The notes under the pieces are model-generated. The model had not been told where the DNA came from and did no database searches. It saw only the letters and a list, made by a program, of their open reading frames with translations. A stretch of 64,000 nt of DNA, from contig NZ_QEQL01000001.1 of assembly GCF_003097135.1 (NCBI RefSeq), positions 310,001-374,000 on the forward strand, written 5' to 3'. Origin of the DNA: Pseudomonas sp. URIL14HWK12:I12. Lineage in GTDB: Bacteria; Pseudomonadota; Gammaproteobacteria; Pseudomonadales; Pseudomonadaceae. The position numbers and the translations under genes are program-made. Shown here in pieces: positions 53,054-61,950 of this stretch (the first letter of the stretch is position 1; each line of letters opens with the position of its first letter).

Positions 53054-54267
53054 GCCTTACCCTGGCACAGATCCTCAAGCTACCCGGGCTGGAAGAAATG
53101 GCTGTGCGAGCGGGGGCCGACAAGTTGTATCGCCGTGTGCGCTGGCCTTACGTAGCCGAAAACGAGGGGATCGCCGAATGGGTGGTCGGTGGTGAGCTGG
53201 TGTTCATCACCGGCATCAACCATGCTCGTGATGAGGCGAACCTGTTGAGCCTGGTCGAAGACGGTGTGGCAGTGGGGATCGCCGGCCTGGTGATCCTTAC
53301 CGGCGGAACGTTCATCCACCGCATCCCGCCTGCGGTGGTGAACAGGGCAGAGGCATTGGGCCTGCCGCTGATCGAGCAGCCTTATCTGCTGAAAATGGTC
53401 GTGGTCACCCACGCCATTGGCACCGCCCTGGTTCACATGGACCATGCGCGCCACTCGCAACATGACATTCTTGGCCAACTGTTGAGCGGCGACTACCCAA
53501 GCCTGGCCATTGCACGCCAACGCGCCGAGCACGCGCAGCTGCCCATCGAGCGGCCACGGCGGTTACTGGTACTGCGCTTGTCATCGGTGAATGCGCTGTT
53601 CGAACACTGCGCCCCAGCCGTAGCAGAGCAGCGCCTTCAGAACATAAGGCAGAAGGTCCAGCACGCACTGGAAGCTTGGAGCCAGGCATTGCCCGACCCT
53701 CTGCCGGTGGTACCCCTGGGCGATCTATTCATCCTGCTATTGCCCGAGCACGATACGCTGGGTGCCGAGCTATCGGCGCTTCACCAGGCGCTGCGTCCCT
53801 TGATAGAAGGCCTGAGTCTGTTCATGGGCCTGGCAAGCCGAGCCGAGGATTGCAGCCGATATCGCCACGCGCTGAAGGAGGCCCGCCAGGCACTGAACGT
53901 CGCCGAAAGCCTCAGGCCCGCAACGGGCTATTGCGACTTCACCGAGCTGGGCGTGCTGCGCTTGCTGCAGGCCATCGATGATCGCTCGGTGATCGACCAT
54001 TTCGTCCAGCAGACCCTCGGCGCACTGATTGAGCCTTCCCGCAAGCATGCGTTCGTTCTGATCCGGACGCTCGATGCCTTGCTTCGGGAGAACGGTAACG
54101 CGCTCAAGGCCTCGGCCCGTCTGGGCGTGCATCGCAACACGCTCAACCAGCGTATCCAGCGCATTGAGCAACAGACCCAACAGAAGCTGGATGATCCTGT
54201 TTTTCGCATGAATGCCTCGGTCGCGCTCTTGATATGGCGCATGACCGAGATCCCCACCAAGGAGTGA
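53050..54267 (+). CDS. PucR-family transcriptional regulator between codB and codA
   Basis: A 405-residue PucR-type regulator. The N-terminal PucR ligand domain is visible (LAQILKLPGLEEMAVRAGADKLYRRVRWPYVAENEGIAEWVVGGELVFITG), then a middle GGDEF-like region and a C-terminal HTH_30 (LIRTLDALLRENGNALKASARLGVHRNTLNQRIQRIE). It starts at GTG 53050, overlapping the codB stop. Family members respond to purines and other nitrogen compounds. I infer it senses cytosine or a product and controls this operon; its position between codB and codA is unusual. Confidence 0.83.
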   Translation: MSLTLAQILKLPGLEEMAVRAGADKLYRRVRWPYVAENEGIAEWVVGGELVFITGINHARDEANLLSLVEDGVAVGIAGLVILTGGTFIHRIPPAVVNRAEALGLPLIEQPYLLKMVVVTHAIGTALVHMDHARHSQHDILGQLLSGDYPSLAIARQRAEHAQLPIERPRRLLVLRLSSVNALFEHCAPAVAEQRLQNIRQKVQHALEAWSQALPDPLPVVPLGDLFILLLPEHDTLGAELSALHQALRPLIEGLSLFMGLASRAEDCSRYRHALKEARQALNVAESLRPATGYCDFTELGVLRLLQAIDDRSVIDHFVQQTLGALIEPSRKHAFVLIRTLDALLRENGNALKASARLGVHRNTLNQRIQRIEQQTQQKLDDPVFRMNASVALLIWRMTEIPTKE

Positions 54268-54269
54268 CC

Positions 54270-55514
54270 ATGAATATCATCAACGCGCGCCTGCGCGGTA
54301 AACCGGGCCTTCACCGCATCGAAATGGAGGGCTCACGCATAAGCGCCATCGTGGCCCAAGCGCAGCCAATGCAGGCAAGCCTGCCGGCTGAGTTGGACGC
54401 CGGCCAGAATCTGGTCACAGCGCCTTTCGTCGAACCGCATATCCACCTGGACGCCACGCTGACCGCAGGTGAGCCCAACTGGAACATGAGCGGCACACTG
54501 TTCGAGGGCATCGAACGCTGGGCCGAGCGCAAGGCGCTGGTGACCCATCAGGACACTAAAAGCCGAGCGCGGAAAACCATCGACATGTTGGTGGACAATG
54601 GTATCCAGCATGTTCGCACGCACGTGGACGTGACCGACCCCTCGTTCGCCGCGCTGCGTGCGATGCTGGAAGTACGCGACGAAAGCCGCCACCTGATCGA
54701 CCTGCAAATCGTCGCCTTTCCACAAGAAGGTATCGAGTCATTCAAAAATGGCCGGGCTCTGATGACAGAAGCCGTGGCAATGGGCGCCGATGTAGTGGGT
54801 GGGATCCCGCACTTTGAAAACACTCGCGAGCAAGGGGTGACCTCGGTGAAGTTCCTGATGGATCTGGCCGAACGCACGGGTTGCCTGGTGGATGTGCACT
54901 GCGATGAAACCGATGATGCGCAGTCACGCTTTCTCGAAGTTCTCGCCGAGGAGGCCAGGGTGCGTGAAATGGGTGAGCGTGTCACGGCCAGCCATACGGT
55001 AGCGATGGGGTCCTACGATAATGCCTATTGCTACAAACTGTTCCGGTTACTCAAGCAATCCAGGATCAACTTCGTTTCTTGCCCCACCGAAAGTATCCAT
55101 CTGCAAGGCCGATTCGACGGTTACCCGAAGCGGCGTGGGCTGACGCGAGTGGCTGAGATCGATCGAGCTGGAATGAACATCTGCTTCGGCCAGGATTCGA
55201 TCGTTGACCCATGGTATCCGCTGGGCAACGGCAACATCCTGCGCATCCTGGAGGCGGGCCTGCATATCTGCCACATGCTGGGTTATGAAGACTTGCAGCG
55301 GGCACTGGATCTGATCACAGACAACAGCGCACGTACGTTGCAGCTGGGCGACAGGTACGGCTTGGAGGTGGGGCGCCCGGCTAACCTTCTGATTCTCTCC
55401 GCCGCCGATGACTACGAGATGATTCGCAGCCAAGGCCAGGTGCTGACTTCCATCCGTGACGGCAAGCTGCTCATGCAGCGCAGCCCGGCCCAGGTCACGC
55501 GATTCCCGGCTTGA
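54270..55514 (+). CDS. codA: Cytosine deaminase-like amidohydrolase
   Basis: A 414-residue amidohydrolase aligned with E. coli CodA. Metal ligands His57 and His59 (EPHIHLD), His210 and Glu213 (HCDE), His242 (SHTV) and Asp309 (FGQDS) are conserved, as is Gln152 (FPQEG). The E. coli His312/Asp314 positions are Gln308 and Ser310 here. Cytosine deaminase makes uracil and ammonia; the Asp314 position affects substrate choice in E. coli. ATG 54270 has AAGGAG upstream. It is the last gene of codB-pucR-codA. Cytosine is likely, but another cyclic amidine is possible. Confidence 0.85.
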   Translation: MNIINARLRGKPGLHRIEMEGSRISAIVAQAQPMQASLPAELDAGQNLVTAPFVEPHIHLDATLTAGEPNWNMSGTLFEGIERWAERKALVTHQDTKSRARKTIDMLVDNGIQHVRTHVDVTDPSFAALRAMLEVRDESRHLIDLQIVAFPQEGIESFKNGRALMTEAVAMGADVVGGIPHFENTREQGVTSVKFLMDLAERTGCLVDVHCDETDDAQSRFLEVLAEEARVREMGERVTASHTVAMGSYDNAYCYKLFRLLKQSRINFVSCPTESIHLQGRFDGYPKRRGLTRVAEIDRAGMNICFGQDSIVDPWYPLGNGNILRILEAGLHICHMLGYEDLQRALDLITDNSARTLQLGDRYGLEVGRPANLLILSAADDYEMIRSQGQVLTSIRDGKLLMQRSPAQVTRFPA

Positions 55515-55524
55515 AGGGTGTAAG

Positions 55525-55587
55525 GGCCCCACCAAAGGCCTCGCCAGCAAGCCCGCGCTAGCGGAGCAACGCGGGCAGGGCGGGGCC
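55525..55587. repeat. REP-like structured element between convergent codA and gntP-like genes
   Basis: The inner arms GCCCGCG (55551-55557) and CGCGGGC (55570-55576) and the outer pair GGCCCC (55525-55530) and GGGGCC (55582-55587) form a nested hairpin. The GCAAGCCCGCG core resembles Pseudomonas REP sequences. It may end both convergent transcripts. Confidence 0.45.
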
Positions 55588-55666
55588 AGCTGAACAGTGG
55601 TGCGGGCAGCGGGCACAGGCCTCACTGCCCGATCGCTGTGGCACGCTTTCAGGTGCGCATTGAGCG

Positions 55667-57052
55667 TCAGCTCACCGCCACAAAAGCGTTGAGGATCAGA
55701 ACCACGATCAGCCCGACGACCGCCACGATGGATTGGACCACCGAGATGGTCTTGGTCGCTTCTCCCATACTCATCCCGAAGGACTCTTTCACCATCCAAA
55801 AGCCGGCGTGGTTTGCATAGTTGAAGAACAACGAACCGCAGCCGATCGACAGCGCAAGCAGCGGCAGGTTGAGGCTGGGGTCAGCACCTGCAAGCGGTGC
55901 CAGCAAGCCTGCGGCGCCTACGATACCCACTGTGGCGGAACCGGTAGATACCGAGAGCAGCATCGCGATCAGCCACCCCAGGATGAGGGGAGGAAAGGCA
56001 GACTGTTGCGTCAGGTGCACGATGGCATCCCCCACCTTGGCGCTGGTCAACAGCTCCTGAAAGGCTCCGCCCCCGGCAATGATCATGATGATCGAAGCGA
56101 TCGGCTTAAGGCTTTTGCCCAGGCCATCGCGCAATTTCTCGGCATCGCCGCCTCGGCCGAGCATCAGGGCGGCCCCAGCAAACAGCACGCCCAGCAGCAT
56201 CGCAATGAGAGGGTTGCCCAGGAAACTGGCCACTTTCAAGATTGCATCGCCCTTGGGCAGCACCATTTCAGCGACGGCATGAACCAGCATCAGGATGGCC
56301 GGCATCAATGCGGCGAATACACCAAGCCATACGCTGGGGCGAGTGCGGTCATCACTTTTCTCAGCCAGGGTGAACTGGTCCAGCAACGCTTGGTCCGGGC
56401 GAGTGCTCATCCGCGGCGAAATGAATGCACCGTACAGCGGCCCGCCCAGGATCATGGCGGGTATGGCCGCAAGGAACCCATAGAGCATCGTTGGCCCCAC
56501 TGCCGTCTTTAGGGCCGCAATGGCCGTCAGAGGGCCCGGGTGGGGTGGAACCATACCGTGCATGGCCGCCAGTGCCGAGATGACCGGAACACCTACATAG
56601 ACATACGCCGAACCCTTGAATCGAGACTGGCTCTCCAGTTTTCGCGCGACGCTGAATATCAGCGGAAGCATGATCACCAAACCGACCTCGAAGAACATCG
56701 GAATGCCAATGACAAACGCCACGGCCATCATCGCCCAAGGGATCATGCGATCAGGGGTACGCTTGAGGATCACTTCGGCGATTTGTTCGGTCACGCCTGC
56801 GTCGGCCAGAATCTTGCCCAGCATCGCCCCCAGAGCGATAACGACGCCAACGGCGCCCAGCGTCTTGCCGGCACCGGTGATCAAGTGCGAAACGATACCT
56901 TCGGGCTCCATACCGGTGGCAAAGCCTACACCGACGGAAACGACCAGCAGCGCCAATAGCGGGTGCATCTTCAGGCGCGACACGATCAGGGCAACGAGTA
57001 CCAGCACGCTGACCAGCGCGGTCAACAGCAGCTGGATATCTAAGGGGGTCAT
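55667..57052 (-). CDS. GntP-family organic acid transporter
   Basis: A 461-residue inner-membrane carrier of the GntP (gluconate/D-serine/glycerate) family. Signatures are LLALLVVSVGVGFATGMEPEGIVSHL, GIPMFFEVGLVIMLPLIF, ALAAMHGMVPPHPGPLTAIAALK and GCGSLFFNYANHAGFWMVKESFGMSM. It is a proton symporter for a hydroxy acid such as gluconate. It is not obviously linked to genes on either side: convergent with codA and separated from the amide operon by 468 bp. Ligand undetermined. Confidence 0.85.
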   Translation of the reverse strand: MTPLDIQLLLTALVSVLVLVALIVSRLKMHPLLALLVVSVGVGFATGMEPEGIVSHLITGAGKTLGAVGVVIALGAMLGKILADAGVTEQIAEVILKRTPDRMIPWAMMAVAFVIGIPMFFEVGLVIMLPLIFSVARKLESQSRFKGSAYVYVGVPVISALAAMHGMVPPHPGPLTAIAALKTAVGPTMLYGFLAAIPAMILGGPLYGAFISPRMSTRPDQALLDQFTLAEKSDDRTRPSVWLGVFAALMPAILMLVHAVAEMVLPKGDAILKVASFLGNPLIAMLLGVLFAGAALMLGRGGDAEKLRDGLGKSLKPIASIIMIIAGGGAFQELLTSAKVGDAIVHLTQQSAFPPLILGWLIAMLLSVSTGSATVGIVGAAGLLAPLAGADPSLNLPLLALSIGCGSLFFNYANHAGFWMVKESFGMSMGEATKTISVVQSIVAVVGLIVVLILNAFVAVS

Positions 57053-57520
57053 GATTCTTATCCTTATGAGTTAAGTGCCTGGCAACCCGAGGCTAGTGGG
57101 CTCTACGGCGTTTTGAACAGGGTGCAACCAAACGCTTGCTGATATCGGTAGGGCACGCAGCTTTGGGTTACTGAACGCTGATGTGCTCACTACAAACGAA
57201 AGGGGAGCAGGTGGGGGGCGGTAGGTACCTGACTGTGTGCGGGAGCCGCACCCGATCACGGCGATGGAGGCGCCAGAGGCGTAGTACAAGGAGGCGTACC
57301 ATTGACCGATTCACCTTTTTATATGGTCATCTATATGAATCTCGCGAAAGTATTTGCCGGCATGCGGGAGCGTGTCAAGGGGAGACTGGGCCAGTGGCAA
57401 GCTACTGGCCGTCGCACTTTGAAGTGGCGGTACGCGGCGCAGTCGATGCGGTTGTGTGTAAAGGGAGGAGGGCGGGTCACTGACCTGTGACGCGCCCCCG
57501 GAAACCGCAGCGCCGACCGC
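57053..57520. other. Intergenic region of about 470 bp
   Basis: This lies between the GntP-like gene start and the end of the iron-dependent alcohol dehydrogenase gene, both on the minus strand. It contains a consensus Shine-Dalgarno AAGGAGG at 57288-57294 on the plus strand with a possible small gene after it (57302-57490). Near 57315-57336 is an AT-rich stretch. No other gene or structured RNA is recognised. Confidence 0.55.
57302..57490 (+). CDS. Possible small basic protein, 62 residues
   Basis: A short frame starting at TTG 57302, preceded at a 7-base spacing by a perfect AAGGAGG (57288-57294). The translation begins MTDSPFYMVIYMNLAKVFAG and is rich in Lys and Arg, especially in residues 20-55. 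No family is recognised. An alternative ATG at 57323 lacks an RBS. It lies on the strand opposite both neighbours. The RBS is the main reason to take it seriously; a chance match cannot be excluded. Confidence 0.35.
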   Translation: MTDSPFYMVIYMNLAKVFAGMRERVKGRLGQWQATGRRTLKWRYAAQSMRLCVKGGGRVTDL

Positions 57521-58672
57521 TCAATACGCCGCGGTATAAATCGCCAGCGCGTCTGCCTCAAGCACCGGCCGTGGGTTGTTGACCAGCAGCCGCTGCTGCT
57601 GCATTGCGCTGCGGGCAAGCTCGGGCAAGCTCTCCCGGGTGACCCCGGCGTCGCGCAAACGCATGGGCAGCCCGACCGCCTCATGCAGGCGGTGCAGCTC
57701 CTCGATCAGTTGCGCGGCGGCGTCACCCGGCAGTAGCCGCTTACCTAACACGCAGGGTGCGAGCTCGGCATAGAGGGAATGGGCCTGCGGCAGATTGAAG
57801 GCCAGCACCGAGTTAAGCACCAGCGCATTGGACAACCCGTGGGGCAGGTGGAAGGTGATGCCCAGTGGGTAAGCCAGTGCATGCACCGCTGCGACCGGCG
57901 CGTTGGCGAACGCCTGGCCGGCCAGGCAGGCGCCCAACAGCATGGCCTGGCGTGCTTCAAGGTCCTGCGGTTCGCGCACGGCACGCTCCAGATGGGCGCT
58001 GAGCAGGCGCAGGGCCTCTCGAGCCAGCAGGTCGGAGATTGGGTTCTTACGCAGTTTGCTGGTGTAGGCCTCAATGGCGTGCACCATCGCATCGATGCCC
58101 GTGGCGGCGGTGACGGGGCCGGGCAGGCCGACGGTCAATTGGGCGTCGAGGATCGCCAGGTCAGGCAGCAGTTGCTGGGAGACCACGCCGGATTTACCCG
58201 TGGCGGTAGTGACGATGGAAATCGGCGTGACTTCAGACCCCGTCCCGGCTGTAGTGGGCACTTGAATCAACGGTAGGCGTACACCGCTGGCCTGATTGAC
58301 GCCGTAGATGTCGCTCAAACTCTGGCGTTGCGCGGGGTGGGCCAGGTAGGCCACGAGCTTGGCGGTGTCCATGGAGCTGCCGCCGCCAAAGCCGACGATC
58401 AGGTCGGCGCCCATTGCCCGTGCCTGTTCAGTGGCCGCCAGCACCAACTCTTCGGCCGGGTCGGCGAGCACGTCGCTGTACACCTGAAGGTTGACCCCGG
58501 CAGCGCTGAAGCCGGGCAAGATCGACTCCAGCAGGTTGTGGCGCAGGATACCTGCGTCGGTGACCAACAATACGTTGCGCGCACCACGGGCGGCGCACTC
58601 TTGAGCCAGTTGGGCGGCCGCGCCGCTCGCGCAGATCAAATGAGCAGTGGTGCTGAAATTGAATGCTTGCAT
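57521..58672 (-). CDS. Iron-dependent (type III) alcohol dehydrogenase
   Basis: A 383-residue iron-containing alcohol dehydrogenase. Features are GFGGGSSMDTAKL (residues 94-106), TAGTGSEVTPISIV, and metal ligands Asp194 and His198 (GIDAMVHAIEAYTS), His264 (VHALAYPLG) and His278 (HLPHGL). ATG 58672 is preceded by AGAGG; 78 upstream codons are out of context. It interconverts an alcohol and aldehyde with NAD(P). It follows AmiR by 13 bp in the amide operon, so its substrate may derive from the hydrolysed amide, but this is a guess. Confidence 0.85.
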   Translation of the reverse strand: MQAFNFSTTAHLICASGAAAQLAQECAARGARNVLLVTDAGILRHNLLESILPGFSAAGVNLQVYSDVLADPAEELVLAATEQARAMGADLIVGFGGGSSMDTAKLVAYLAHPAQRQSLSDIYGVNQASGVRLPLIQVPTTAGTGSEVTPISIVTTATGKSGVVSQQLLPDLAILDAQLTVGLPGPVTAATGIDAMVHAIEAYTSKLRKNPISDLLAREALRLLSAHLERAVREPQDLEARQAMLLGACLAGQAFANAPVAAVHALAYPLGITFHLPHGLSNALVLNSVLAFNLPQAHSLYAELAPCVLGKRLLPGDAAAQLIEELHRLHEAVGLPMRLRDAGVTRESLPELARSAMQQQRLLVNNPRPVLEADALAIYTAAY

Positions 58673-58685
58673 GAACAACCTCTGA

Positions 58686-59288
58686 TTATTCTGTTTGAGG
58701 GGGCAGGCCGGCGTCGATGATCGTCTGGGCCACGGCTTCCATGCTCGTGCGGCTGGCCATGGCATCGCGCTGCAGGCGCCGGTGGGCATCGTTTTCGCCG
58801 ATGCGGTGGCGTGCCATGAGCAGGGCCTTGGCCATGGAGATCTTCGACACCGCCGGCTGCCGGGTCTGTAATTTGCGTAATTGCGCCAGCATGTCGATGC
58901 GCGCACGCCAGGCAGCGCGGGCCATCAGTAACTGGGTCAACAAACCAAATGGCCGCAGCGGGCGCTCGATCACGGCCGCTGGCTGGGTTTCGAGCACCAG
59001 TTGCAGCATCGAGGGGTTCTCATAGCCCACCACGGCAATGATCGGCGGCGCCTGCTCGCTCAGGCCTTCCACCAGCGTCTGGGTATTCAGGCGCTGGCTG
59101 AGTTCCACAGCGAGCAGTACCACATCGGTGTGCGCCGGCAGCTGCGCAGGCACCGGCCAGCATTGCTCGACGATGCAGCCGATACGCTGCAGCTGGTCGA
59201 GCACCACGCGCGCCTCGGCATCCACCGGGTGAATCACCAGCACGCGCAGGCCCTTGAGCTCGCGCAACAGTGAAGGTGCCTGGGTCAT
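58686..59288 (-). CDS. amiR: AmiR-like ANTAR-domain antiterminator
   Basis: A 200-residue protein matching AmiR in order. The N-terminal receiver-like part is LRVLVIHPVDAEARVVLDQLQRIGCIVEQCWPVP, and it appears to lack a phosphorylation Asp, as in AmiR. A coiled coil follows, then the C-terminal RNA-binding ANTAR motif SMAKALLMARHRIGENDAHRRLQRDAM. AmiR binds leader RNA to prevent termination; AmiC holds it inactive until amide binds. The ATG at 59288 has GGGAGTGC upstream. It lies just after amiC. Confidence 0.85.
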   Translation of the reverse strand: MTQAPSLLRELKGLRVLVIHPVDAEARVVLDQLQRIGCIVEQCWPVPAQLPAHTDVVLLAVELSQRLNTQTLVEGLSEQAPPIIAVVGYENPSMLQLVLETQPAAVIERPLRPFGLLTQLLMARAAWRARIDMLAQLRKLQTRQPAVSKISMAKALLMARHRIGENDAHRRLQRDAMASRTSMEAVAQTIIDAGLPPQTE

Positions 59289-59304
59289 CTTGCACTCCCA
59301 CTGT

Positions 59305-60429
59305 TCATGGCCGCACATCCAGCTGGTAATCGACCATATAAGGGCTGGGCTTCACCGGCTGTTCGCTTTGCACCATCAGCTCGAAACGGCGCTGGTGGTC
59401 CAGGCGCGCGATGCGAGGCCACAGCCAGGTGTGCTGGGTGTCCGGGTCGATCTCCACACGCCCCTGGGGTGCAGCGAACTGCGCCCCCGCCAAGGCCTTG
59501 CGCAGCGCTTCGATGGACGAGCCCTCGGCACGGCGCGCGGCCTCGGCGAACAGATGCACCTGAAAGTACGCGGCCTCGCCGCCGGCCGTCAGCGGCGCCG
59601 CGTCACCGAAGCGCGCCCGGTAACGGGCGACGAAGGCCTGGCTGGCAGGGGTGGCCAGGGTGGAGAACCACGGCGCCGCCGATACATGCCCCTCGGCTTC
59701 CTCATCGCTCATGTGCAGCACATCGACCTCGTTGGTCGCAAGGCTGACGATGGGCATGCGTGCCGGGTCGAAGCCGGCCTGGCGGTACGCACGGTGCAGG
59801 GCCGGGATATCACTGCCAACGATGGTCGAGTAGATCGCATCCGGCGCCGTGGCACGCGCCCGTTGCATCATCCGTTCGAAATCTTCGGCGGTGGCGTGGA
59901 ACGGCAGGTAGATCTCATCCACCACTTCGCCACCGGCCTGCTCGAACAGCTCACGCATGATGCGGTTGGACTCGAACGGGTATACGTAGGAGCCCCCGAC
60001 AAACAGCACGCGGTTACCGAAATGCGCCAGTACGTACTGCGCCAGCTGCACGGAGTTCTGGTTGGGCGCTGAGCCGGTGTAGTAACACCAGGGGGAGTAT
60101 TCGAACCCCTCGTAGAGCGTGGGGTAGAACAGCAGCCGGCGGCGGCTTTCGACCACCGGCAACACCGCTTTTCGGGCGCTGGACATGTGGGTGCCGAACA
60201 GCACCTGCACCTGATGTTCGTCACACAGGCGCACGGCGCTGTCGCGGTAGTCCGAGGGTTCCGCACCGGGGTGGCCGTCCACCGGCACCAGTGGCCGCCC
60301 ATGGATGCCGCCGGCAGCGTTGACTTCGGCTATCGCCAGGTGGGTGGCGTTGGCCTGGGTGGTTTCCGAGGCAGCGGTCAGGCTCGTCTCGGAAAACAGC
60401 AAACCGACCTTGTAGTCAGAGGCACTCAT
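59305..60429 (-). CDS. amiC: AmiC-like amide sensor/negative regulator
   Basis: A 374-residue periplasmic-binding-fold protein without a signal peptide, so cytosolic. It matches AmiC through YKVGLLFSETSLTAASE, RKAVLPVVESRRRLLFYPTLYEGFEYSP, YPFESNRIMRELFEQAGGEVVDEIYLPF and APQGRVEIDPDTQH. AmiC binds small amides and releases AmiR. It adjoins the amidase (overlap of 4 bp) and precedes amiR. UrtA-type binders carry signal peptides, so a transport role is unlikely. Confidence 0.85.
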   Translation of the reverse strand: MSASDYKVGLLFSETSLTAASETTQANATHLAIAEVNAAGGIHGRPLVPVDGHPGAEPSDYRDSAVRLCDEHQVQVLFGTHMSSARKAVLPVVESRRRLLFYPTLYEGFEYSPWCYYTGSAPNQNSVQLAQYVLAHFGNRVLFVGGSYVYPFESNRIMRELFEQAGGEVVDEIYLPFHATAEDFERMMQRARATAPDAIYSTIVGSDIPALHRAYRQAGFDPARMPIVSLATNEVDVLHMSDEEAEGHVSAAPWFSTLATPASQAFVARYRARFGDAAPLTAGGEAAYFQVHLFAEAARRAEGSSIEALRKALAGAQFAAPQGRVEIDPDTQHTWLWPRIARLDHQRRFELMVQSEQPVKPSPYMVDYQLDVRP

Positions 60430-61940
60430 GAAATCAGGCTTTCCCAGTCGATATGTTGTTCAAAAGCGTGCGCGACCTGGTACAGCGTGGCTTCGTCGTA
60501 GTCCCGCGCAATCAGCATCATGCCCACTGGCAGGCCACTGGCAAGCCCACACGGGAGGGACAGGGCAGGGTGGCCGGTAACGTCGAAGGGCGCGGTGTTC
60601 GCATTCATCTCCAGGGCCCGCTGCACCCACTCGCTGGGTGAAGCATCTGCCGCCGGCAATCTCGGCGCCTTGAGCGGCACGGTGGGCATCAGCAAGACGT
60701 CGAAGTCCTGCAATTGCTGGTCGTAGGCCGCACGCAGTTGGCGTGCGGCGTTCTGGGCCTTGGCGTAGTACTGGCCGCCAAAACGCGCATAGGCGTATTC
60801 ACCGGCCAGCAGGCAGGTTTTCAGGTCGTGCGGGAATTGCCCAGCCTGAGCCTGCCAACCCTGCTGGGCGTTCATCAGGCTCTCTACGTACAGGCCTTTC
60901 CAGTTCGAGCCGTAATTGTAGCCTTGCAGCAATTGGGTGGTGCCCTCCACCGCGATGGGCGTCCAGATCGCGTGGCCCAAGGCGTGCAGCGGTATCGAGA
61001 TGTCCTGCACCTGTGCCCCGAGGCCTTCGAACAATGCGGCGGCACGGCGCACGGCGGCGTCTACATCACCTTCACTGTTGGCATGCCCGAAGCCTTCTCG
61101 CACCACACCGATGCGCAGGCCCTTGCAGCCTTTGCCCAATGCCTGGGTGTAGGCGTGGGTCGGCACGACGCGGTCCTGCCGGGGGTCAAGGCCATCGGCC
61201 CCGGCCAGCACTTCGAGCAGCAGGGCGTTGTCGGCGAGGTTGGCGCTCATGATGCCAGCGTGGTCCAGGGTCATCTCGATGGGCATGATCCCGGTGTAGG
61301 GGATCAGGCCATGGGTCGGTTTCATGCCGTAGATACCGGAGTAGGCCGCCGGAATGCGCACCGAACCGCCCTGGTCGGTGCCGATGCCCAGGTCCACTTC
61401 GCCGGCCGCGATCAGCGCCGCGCAGCCCGACGACGAACCGCCGGTGGAATGCCCCGGATTACGCGGGTTATGGACCGCACCCGTGGCGTTGGTATGGCTG
61501 CTGCCCGACACACAGAAGAACTCGCAGTGGGCCTTGCCCAGAATCTGCCCGGCAGCATCCAACACACGGGTGGCGACGGTGGCGTCGATGTCGGGCACGT
61601 AGCCGCGCAGGGTCGAGGCACCGTTCATCATCGGCACGCCGGCCAGGCAGATATTGTCCTTGAGTGCTACACGCTTGCCGGCCAACTTGCCGGTGGCCGC
61701 GCCCTGAACCTCGGTGCGTACGTACCAGGCGTTGTAGGGGTTGTGCTGCGGCACCTCGCCAGGCCCGCGGGGGTAGCGAGGTGGCTGCGGCGGGCTGGTA
61801 ATCTCATCCAGGCGGTCGTAGTCCTGCCAAACGGCTTCGAGGATGTTGGCGTATTCGTGGAGCAGCGGCTCGGCCATTTGCAGGCCGAGGCTGTGGCCGA
61901 CCTCGGTGAGATCAGCCAGGGTAGGGCGTTGAATAGACAT
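60426..61940 (-). CDS. Amidase (amidase signature family)
   Basis: A 504-residue serine amidase of the signature family. Catalytic Lys94 (RVALKDNICLAG), the cis-Ser segment GGSSSG (167-172) and nucleophile Ser193 (TDQGGSVRIPAAY) are visible. It hydrolyses an amide to acid and ammonia in the cytosol. ATG 61940 has AAGGAACC upstream; 18 extra codons upstream lack an RBS. It overlaps amiC by 4 bp and is 10 bp downstream of the ATPase. It differs from the classical P. aeruginosa AmiE, which is a nitrilase-fold enzyme. Confidence 0.88.
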   Translation of the reverse strand: MSIQRPTLADLTEVGHSLGLQMAEPLLHEYANILEAVWQDYDRLDEITSPPQPPRYPRGPGEVPQHNPYNAWYVRTEVQGAATGKLAGKRVALKDNICLAGVPMMNGASTLRGYVPDIDATVATRVLDAAGQILGKAHCEFFCVSGSSHTNATGAVHNPRNPGHSTGGSSSGCAALIAAGEVDLGIGTDQGGSVRIPAAYSGIYGMKPTHGLIPYTGIMPIEMTLDHAGIMSANLADNALLLEVLAGADGLDPRQDRVVPTHAYTQALGKGCKGLRIGVVREGFGHANSEGDVDAAVRRAAALFEGLGAQVQDISIPLHALGHAIWTPIAVEGTTQLLQGYNYGSNWKGLYVESLMNAQQGWQAQAGQFPHDLKTCLLAGEYAYARFGGQYYAKAQNAARQLRAAYDQQLQDFDVLLMPTVPLKAPRLPAADASPSEWVQRALEMNANTAPFDVTGHPALSLPCGLASGLPVGMMLIARDYDEATLYQVAHAFEQHIDWESLIS

Positions 61941-61950
61941 GGCAGGTTCC

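Noticed and set aside
57181..57483. A 100-residue frame overlapping the possible small gene
   Set aside because: It is in a different frame, lacks an RBS and shows no domain.
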